Part shown: positions 40,105 through 47,461 of the stretch, one piece after another
How positions within the stretch are numbered: the first letter of the stretch is position 1
Layout: each line of letters opens with the position of its first letter
Made by a program: the position numbers and the translations under genes
Source: Gnetum montanum
Lineage: Eukaryota > Streptophyta > Gnetopsida > Gnetales > Gnetaceae
Assembly (NCBI GenBank): GCA_015680685.1
Contig: MNCI01030745.1
Location: 1-47,461, forward strand
Length of the DNA stretch: 47,461 nucleotides
Direction of reading: 5' to 3'
The notes under the pieces: generated by a model
Told to the model about the DNA's origin: nothing
What the model saw: the letters and a program-made list of their open reading frames with translations, nothing else
Databases searched by the model: none

Positions 40105-42731
40105 GCTACAACTGGCTAATTTTCAATGAAAAATTTCTTTAATAGTAAGTTGTCATTCTCAAAGTTCTCTACAATCATAAGTGTGGTAAAAGCTAAAAAG
40201 ATAACCAAAGGGATCTTCTAGGTGAGTAGTTGTATTTTTTGAATTGTAGTTATATCAAAAGTATAGTAGTACACTTGTTGATTAATTATGTTTGTGTTAT
40301 ATTATTTGAATGTTATTTAATTTTTGAAATTGCAGTTATTTCCTTGGTTTGTGAATGTAATATTCAAAGTATTTTGGAGTTGCTAAAAATTGTTGTCCTT
40401 TCTAAGAAATTAAAGAGAATTAGAATATATAATAGGATGACAATGGAAGGCTACTATGATAAAAATGTTGTTTATAATTTTTTAAATGGTTAACTCATGG
40501 TATCTCAAATGGGGTAAATACTTTTCAAGACATTGTACATGGTCAAAATTTCACCTTCAATGTAAATGATAATGCAGATATAATACAAGCTTCATGCAAC
40601 AGTGAGCCAACTATCAAGGAACGATAGTGAAAGAAAAGTGAAAATCACTTAATTCAGTATGCCCAAACATATGATAAGAAAGATAGCAGCCCAAAATTGC
40701 TATTTAGAGTTATTGTTACTTTTGAAATTTATGCAGTGGCCTTTATTTTCAGTAAAAGCTATTAAAGCCAAGATTTCTAATAATGCCATTTTACTAATGT
40801 AGGCATTGGATAACAATGAAGGTCTATCTTTTAATATCTCAATAACCATACTATCTGAAATAAAGAGGCATGAAACGGCATGACAACTTAATGATGTTAG
40901 AGAGTCTATTGGCTTTTCAATTATTGTGAGTAAATTATTGCAAAAATATAACATATAGGTTATCCCTACACAACTTCTGGATATAATGAAGTTGGAACCT
41001 AAAAGCATTTTTAGGAATGCATTGTTGTTCGAGAGGCCTGAAAGCTCATTTGATATTAAAGAAAATAATAAACCTTCTTTGCAAGATGTGTGCCATCATG
41101 AGAAGTGTTCTATGAAAGCAATTGAAGACAAGCTAGATAATGTGGTTGAGACATTATATTAATATTATGAAAAAAATGCAAAACTTTGGAATATTATGGA
41201 TGAGTTGAAAGGTGTTAAGTCTCAATTGTTGGAAGAGATCAATGCACTAAAGGCAAAAATCAAGATGCATGTGGCTAATGAAAATAGTTGCATACAAAAA
41301 GCTTATTGTTCAAAATCAAAAAATGGGTGATGAAATTGTTGTGCTCAATACTAAAATATGTGTGCTAAGGAATGCATTGGTAGCAAAAAAACATTCACCT
41401 TGATAGAAGCCACATCACTAAGGACCCTAATAATGGTATGAAGTTGAATTTTCTCTATTTATTTAAATCTTTAATATTTTTTGAAGCTTCTCCTTTAATG
41501 TCCTTAATGTCCTTAATGTGCATGGGTGTAATAGATCTAAATGACATGGATACACCCAAAGTAGCTAAGAGATTATTTGTTTTTGTTGAGTACAACAAAG
41601 AACAAATAATCCACAAGACATAGAATTTCCATAAAGCAATAGGTAACTGAACTTGATATTGATGTACAATATGTTATGTTATTTATAAAACTATCATGAT
41701 GAAATGCAATCTGATTTTATTATCAAATATTTCCATTTTGCAGTTGATGATACTATTGATTTCAAAACCCCAACTAATGACTATGAAATAATTGATAAAG
41801 TGATGCAATTGCTTGTCTCTGGTATGCTTGACAAGTAAGAGCTTCTAAGGACATCATTTGCCCCATATGTTATCATAAGGTACTCTTTTGCACTTTATAT
41901 AAACATGAATGAAGAGAATGGCTGAATGATGACATAATAGATGTCTACGTCATGCACTTGAAGGAACTTCTAAAGTCACTCTATAGTTGTCCTGATTTTT
42001 AGAATATAAAATATTTCATCTTTAACAATATGTTTCAATGTTACATGAAGTCCTTGAAGAGCAAAATGCATGTGTCAAAAGAACCAAAGATAAAGATCAA
42101 AGAAAGGCAACAAATGACAAATTGTAAATTTTGAAAACAATATATTAGTTGAGGAAGATGTCGATAATTTTGTTGTAGAACTAGATTTTGTTACAGAGCT
42201 TAAAGATAAAATGTGCTAGGATGAGTTTTTGCAATTCAAACACACATTCTTTTGTCATCCTTTGATCATTGGTGGACATTAGGTACTTGTTATAGTTTAC
42301 ATACTAGCATGTAAAATATTGGTGTATGATTCAATGCCTCGTTATAGTTGAATTTTATAGATTATTTGTTTGAGGGCCTATCTATTTGCTTTGAAGCTGT
42401 CATTGAACTCAAGGGTAAGAGGAAAAAAGTAGCTTTGAAATGAAATATAATTTCAGTTGATGGTCTTTGTCATCAAGAAAATGGATATGACTATGGAATG
42501 TATATAATCATCTATTTGCATCACTTGGTATTCTTTGAAGAGTTGAATTTCATTGTTGATTTTATTGCAACGTATCAAAAATCCATGATACGCAAAAATC
42601 CTAAGTTATCCCATAGTTTATCAAATTTTGAGAAACATGTATCTCCACATTTACTCAATGAGTATTACAATGAACATGCTCCACTTGTATCACATGATGT
42701 AACAAAATCTGATTATAGTCATTGTCCATGA
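40105..42731 (+). pseudogene. Multi-exon gene remnant with Ulp1/C48-type protease domain
   Basis: Coherent plus-strand coding with in-frame stops, linked by plausible introns. One runs from AG|GTGAGT at about 40220 to TTGCAG at 40335, joining KDNQRDLL to VISLVCECNIQ. Another runs from AG|GTAACT at about 41643 to TTTTGCAG at 41743, joining HKAI to DDTIDF in phase. Segments include LSFNISITILSEIKRHETA (about 40800), a helical LDNVVETLY...LEEINALKAKIKMHV (41130-41280), DLNDMDTPKVAKRLFVFVEY (41530-41590), and the protease. The protease has CHPLIIGGH (His 42277-42279) with the next Trp now TAG, VYDS (Asp 42328-42330), and QENGYDYG, where Cys is expected and TAT (42492-42494) stands. Known: Ulp1-like proteases remove SUMO-type tags, and such domains are often carried by plant Mutator-like or CACTA transposons. 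Dead here. Confidence 0.65.
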
Positions 42732-44149
42732 TGCATTCCATTTTTCTAATGTCATTAGGTTGTAATGCATCTCGCCTATGATTTTGTAAATGAATCTCTG
42801 ATACTTTTGGTTCAAATGGATATCTTTTTCAATTTTGTAAAAGTGTTTACAATATATTGTGCATACTGTTTTCTATCTCATTCTCTTGTTTGATATTCTC
42901 TAAATCCAATAATTAATTGTCACAGCATTACAAAACAAGGCCCATAAGTTATACTCAGGGCTCATATGTTGAGAGAAGCATCATAGTCACATAAGACTTT
43001 CTTCAAGTTTTCTTTACCTTTCAAATTACATATTTTAAAAATTTATAAGTGATCCTGCATGAACTTGCCTGTGGGACATCATTTGCATTTTTTAGATTGT
43101 GATATTATGCAAAACATAGTGTTGCACACACCAAGAATACATGACAATGTGAACCACGTGTTGTGGCGGTTCACATGAAAATTGCAACAAGCATGTGCTT
43201 GTAGTTTTTGCATGAAGACTGGGACATCATGCACATCACATTTTTTAGCACATAAATAAATTGCATGGACATGCATCTTGAAGTTTATTCGCACTATTTT
43301 TGGCATGTATCCATTTTAGGATGCAAGGACAATGCAAGTAGTAGTTCCTCACATTGTTTCTTACTTCGCAGGCTACAAGGTGGTGTGGATCATAGTTATC
43401 TACACTATTGTATTAGTGTCTCTGTTTTATGTTGCAAGGATTGTGTGAGTCGCATTGTTGAGCAATCTTGAATTTTATTAATCTTTCAAGATATCAAGAT
43501 TCCACGTTATTTGTAAGATATCTAGATATTAAGATAACAAACACAAGATATATATATATATAGAAGTAAAACAGGATATGGTGCATCCACTACTACCCGT
43601 GTGCACTAGCATTGTATAAATATTTGAATGTAACTGTTATGTGAGCTACATATCATTCACATTTTTCAAAAACACAGTGCAAGTATGCATAGGTACAAAC
43701 ATGTGACACATAGGATATTTGTAGCCTAGAAATGCAAACCTGTAATGCACTGTGAAACACATGTCATCGCCGTTCATAAAATTTGTGAGTACATGCATTT
43801 TGTAGTGCATTGCACAGCTTAAAACATATGTTGCTAGATGACTACAAGTCCCAAGACCCTAGCATTGTGTTCCCCATTGTTTTGGATATCCGCCTACAAG
43901 CAAGCTAGGATCGCAGGACAGTTGCACTGTTGTTTTTGAGAGACTGCAACTAGATTGTGACCTACATGCACCTAGCACTATGTTTAAAGTACATTTAGAA
44001 ATCGATTGCGATGTCATTTTTCATCGCAATTCACTTGCATTGTAGCCTACAAGTACACTACATTATGTAGGTACTTGTAGTTTGTAATTTTTGGATTATA
44101 CACAACTTAAACCACAATGAAAACTTTCAAATGACTAGAAAATGCCTAT
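42732..44149. other. Non-coding region rich in recurring TGCA-type motifs
   Basis: No credible coding. Phrases like CACAGTGCAAGTATGCAT (43674), TGTAGTGCATTGCACAGC (about 43802), GTAATGCACTGTGAAAC (43742) and GTAGCCTACAAGTACA recur. CACAGTGCGAGTATATGC at 39249 upstream of the Ulp1-like gene is similar to the first. This would fit subterminal repeats of a DNA transposon surrounding the pseudogene, but no terminal inverted repeat with a target duplication was found. A short TA run is at 43547-43561. Confidence 0.4.
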
Positions 44150-45219
44150 CTAGAAATACATGTGTAATGAGGTTCCTCCGAAACACAACATACTATATCC
44201 ATATATTATAACCATATTGCCAAAAGTTGAGATAAAAATCAAGATTGCTCCTATATTGAAGTTGTTAGTAAAATTTAAGCATTTACATCCCACATTTGGC
44301 AGTTGATCCTCCCCAAACATTTGGACTGCTTTGTCATTCCCCTCAAGTTCAGGAATTGGATAGTGCCTAAAAAGAGCAGACACATCTGATGGAAAAGGAA
44401 TTGCAGCAACATCTTTGTTGACAATCTCCATTTGCCTCATGATAATGTGGGGATAGTTCAGCGAATAGTCCTTCTCCAAATCAAGCAGGACCATGAGGGC
44501 AAAGGACATCACATGAGTGTGATGTGTCACAACGAAGAGATTTGTGTGAATTACCTTGATCATAACTCTCTGTTGTGGGCTAAAGTTCCTATAGAGCCAT
44601 CCTATCTCATCAATCTCCACCTTAGGAACTCTACTCAATAGCTATGTTTTTATATTTGGGGTGGCAATCACAAAATACTCCCACTATGGACAACCTTCCA
44701 TGTTTAGTACCTGCTCCAAGATAAGCTCTATAAGTATATAGGTGGTGTTACCAATCTCAACTACCTTTGAGACAAGTGATTTGTGATGATGCACAACATA
44801 GAATTAACAGGCCTCCTCCTCATAGTAACCAGGACCTCTAGTGATGATGAAATCTAGACAGTGTTCTACAAGCTTATTAAGCATCTCAAGCCAAATAAGT
44901 TGCATCCAAGTGTTGAAGTCACGTGGACTTCGCAAGGGGGCTGATCTCAGCTTCACCTCCCTTTGGTGCTGCTCCTCTTGTGCCAATGTTTCTTGTGCAT
45001 GTCAACACGCCTTTGCCTCCTATTCTCCAATAGATTTTTGCACACTAGCCTAAGAGCCTTCTTGATATCTTCCTTGTGTTTGTGCACACTCTTGTGCCTC
45101 CTACACTTTGCCAGATCTCCTCTTGGCATTTGTTGTTGATGGTTAAGATGATGTTGGTCTTTGAATACACAGAAATATAATATGCCGCAAGTGTTAAAAA
45201 TTAAATCATTATTGGCCAA
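44150..45219 (-). pseudogene. Decayed plant transposon-type protein
   Basis: On the minus strand one frame continues from 44986 to 44150 through three stops: FNTWMQLIWLEMLNKLVEHC, YYEEEAC, stop, FYVVHHHKSLVSKVVEIGNT, ILEQVLNMEGCP, stop, ..., SRVPKVEIDEIGWLYRNFSP, then VIHTNLFVVTHHTHVMSFAL, LDLEKDYSLNYPHIIMRQM. The last part resembles the 'putative plant transposon protein' (Transposase_32-like) wording, in which a conserved helix with NLLP/THxxxV is followed by a leucine-rich L-G-xxVNLPxLMxxHM block. Upstream, 45219-44987 is a basic Lys/Arg/His-rich stretch, perhaps the same protein in another frame. Such proteins occur in plant retroelements; their role is unclear. The assignment is from memory of the family's look. 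Confidence 0.4.
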
Positions 45220-46690
45220 CTATAATAAATTATTAACAAAATCCAAAATGGTATAAATATCAATTTCAATTCAATTTAAATCAAACTTATGGTTTTCAGT
45301 CTGTAAACAATGTGTTAGCATCTCTACATCCCAAGTAAAGCAAAACATGCAACACAATCAATTTTATTATCTATTTCATTAGTTGTTTCTAACATTGTTG
45401 TTTAAACCCATACCTTACAAAATAAAATTTGTTTCCATAATGTTTTTCCTGATTGAAGCTGAGGTATTAGTGAAATCCAACAATGGAAACAATTTGATCT
45501 AATCTAATCACATAAAAGTTCAGGATAAACTTTTTGAGAAAATTAAAATAGAATTTAACATAAAACCTTTAAAAAAACTTAAGTTTGGGGAGTACTTGGT
45601 TAGCAATATAACAAAATTGCCTATGTTAACAGCATGATTAGCAAAATCACCTATGATGGCATACAACTATAATCATTGAAATCTAGTTGAAAGACCTATG
45701 CATGACATTGTAACTATCAATCACTAAGCTCGATCATAGAGCATGGCTCTACTAGTAAACATGTCACTCAATAAGATGTGAATTCAAGCAATGAATATCC
45801 TCAAGCAACCTGAAAAGCTTTGGTTCACTTGAATACAAATAGTTTTCCATATACTTCCACTATCCAATAAATTTTTCAAGCTATTTTATTCTTGGTATTA
45901 TACTTCTACTGTTCAAGGGTGCACATTCAGTTAAGGTCCACGATAGTTCCTGTTTCACAATAAAAACAATGTAGTATCACCCAATTCACAAAAGTCATAA
46001 TCATGGTTATTTACAAACTTCAGTCGCAGCAATCTATTTCATCATTAACTAAAAATGTACAGTCTTGTATTTGTGCACATAGAGTTTAAGAAATTAAGTA
46101 TTTGTAAATGGCATAAATTACCCAATCAATTCTCTTTCAATGATAGCCTTAGATATATGAAAATAAAAAAATTTGACAAAGATCAAGTGAATTGACAGAA
46201 AATGTGAAACACGTAATATATACATCGTATCAGTTTGCATTCTTTTACTGTAAACTGACACAAAAAAAAAACTAATCAGAGTGGATGTAAGTGAGATTTT
46301 TATGAATTGATTCATGCTAACAGTTTGATGCAACCATACAAACAGTTTGACGAAATCACTGAAAGAAAGAAGCTTGGAAACTTTGTGGGATATTAACAGC
46401 AATGTCAGTCTATGAATTGAGAGGATTCAGAGCAATTTTTCTTGGAAAGCCTTAATAACACAATAGGTCAGTTTGGTTGGGACCAAACAAACCGACACAG
46501 CGTGCACGACTTCATTCCTAATTTGGAAATATTGACTATTTGAGGTGGAAATTTTCATTTTTATTAAAAACCAGTTAATAAACTTCATCAATAACAGCCA
46601 TTGCGTTCATCATGGCCATACAAAAATTTGCAAATACTGTCACAGAATTGAGCAGCTAACCCTAGCTAGAGAAAACGCTAAGAAATTTTG
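45220..46690. other. AT-rich DNA, nothing recognised
   Basis: No coding likeness or repeat match seen. Confidence 0.6.
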
Positions 46691-46709
46691 AACAGTGGTA
46701 GGGCTTGTC

Positions 46710-46960
46710 TTACCTTCCCAGCAGTTCTGGTATGGACTGCATGAAGGTGCTACTCACACTCCATTGCAGTTTACGGATACCTTGTTTCTGGATGCCTCTT
46801 TGTCTTCGGTAGCCAGAAACTCTAAGCAATTGGTTTCTTCCAAAGGTCCCCAATGCATTTCGGATGACCCTTTGTCTTATGGAACCCTCAAAATGCAAGC
46901 CATCAATCCTTTCTAGAAAACTCCAATGCCTTCTAGTTGGGACTGTGTGAGGCGGCTAGG
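46710..46960 (-). CDS. Possible exon, unrecognised
   Basis: A minus-strand frame open from about 46960 reads ERIDGLHFEGSIRQRVIRNA, then LGTFGRNQLLRVSGYRRQRG, ending SIPELLG at a donor-like AG|GTAAGA (46710 side). The plus strand is also open over 46695-46916 and has a TTCCCAG acceptor-like edge, so the strand is uncertain. Base composition is more balanced than nearby. Family not recognised. Confidence 0.3.
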
Positions 46961-47199
46961 CACAGTTTGTCGCAATATTAGTAGACCTATGTCTTGGGTT
47001 GTTGCTTGTGAGAAGGTGCTCATCGCAGGTTATCGCACATTACCATATGCAAGTGTATGGTAGTTGTAGTCCATCATGTCTATATGAAACACATCATGAT
47101 GACACATCATGAGTATGATGAGACATTATACATGTACACCAATGCACACCATACATGCACATGCCCTCACCAACAACATCATAGGCTTTGTAAGGGGGG

Positions 47200-47461
47200 T
47201 GTCGGACCCGAAAAGAAGTTCTATTGATAGTAACAGTGCATCAGTCATAGGGTTAAGGGGAAGGGGGAAGGTGAGAGCACTATGCATGAAACTCGGGACC
47301 AGCCTTATAAATAAACAAGTATTAAGGGAGGAAACCTGAATTGGGGCACTACCAAACGTTTACCCATGCTAACTCGTTACAAGATAGGCTTTGTAATGGC
47401 CTAATGATAACAACTGTAAAGAGAGCTTCTTCTAGGCATGGCTTCCCCTCTTTATGTTGAT
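47200..47461 (+). repeat. Possible LTR start, cut by window end
   Basis: TGTCGGACCCG at 47200 is directly preceded by a purine run (GTAAGGGGG), like a polypurine tract before a 3' LTR. TATAAATA stands 106 bp downstream (47306-47313), a usual place for an LTR promoter. No partner or target duplication is in view, so this is tentative. Confidence 0.3.

Noticed and set aside
40700-41008. 102-codon minus-strand frame
   Set aside because: The plus strand reads a coherent helix-rich protein that continues into the Ulp1-like gene; the minus frame is its shadow.

Overview
The window looks like repeat-dense nuclear DNA of a seed plant (or other land plant). It is AT-rich, has two assembly gaps (N at 11639-12367 and 29391-29909) and a single N at 26509. 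It is built almost wholly of nested, decayed retroelements. I see no intact host gene, no tRNA or rRNA gene, and no sign of prokaryotic organisation. I cannot name the species.

Three related Ty3/gypsy-type LTR elements dominate. Element 1 (1653-11517, + strand, about 9.9 kb) carries a gag-pol reading frame killed by many stops. Element 2 (19611-25003, +) and element 3 (26103-31690, - strand) carry the same kind of gag but no pol, so they are gag-only non-autonomous elements. All three share LTR ends (TGATGA...TCATCA), a tRNA-Asp-type primer site, near-identical last ~70 nt of the LTR, a downstream 20-nt motif, and a splice-acceptor-like module just before a short 3' reading-frame remnant. Perfect 5-bp target duplications (AAAAC, AGAGG) flank elements 2 and 3; element 1 has an imperfect one (CTAGT/CTAGC).

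The rest is older. A SIRE-like Ty1/copia element on the - strand fills 12368 to about 17345 (LTR, iMet primer site, gag, protease, integrase, RT). A second SIRE-like copia copy, also -, lies at 19085-19605 and 25009-25880 and was split by element 2. Element 3 interrupted an adjoining unrecognised reading frame (25925-26102 plus 31696-31979) that resumes in frame when the insertion is removed. Further right are a Tork-like copia RT (32930-33990, +) with a probable 3' LTR (37071-37479), three LINE reverse-transcriptase fragments (1-172, 34015-34350, 35880-36770, all -), a small inverted-repeat MITE-like element (35410-35529), and a stand-alone SIRE-type LTR (37497 to about 38235).

From 39 to 47 kb the character changes. 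There is a tandem duplication, then a decayed multi-exon gene ending in a Ulp1/C48-type cysteine protease domain whose catalytic Cys codon is now Tyr. Next come a region of recurring short motifs, a decayed plant-transposon-type protein on the - strand, and a possible LTR start at 47200.

The most unusual signal is in the LTR promoters. Each gypsy element has, between the LTR start and the TATA box, an array of five 6-bp palindromic or near-palindromic cores (GATATC/AATATT or GTATAC/ATATAC) spaced 14, 14, 18-20 and 14 bp. In all three elements one LTR keeps five cores and its partner only one or two.
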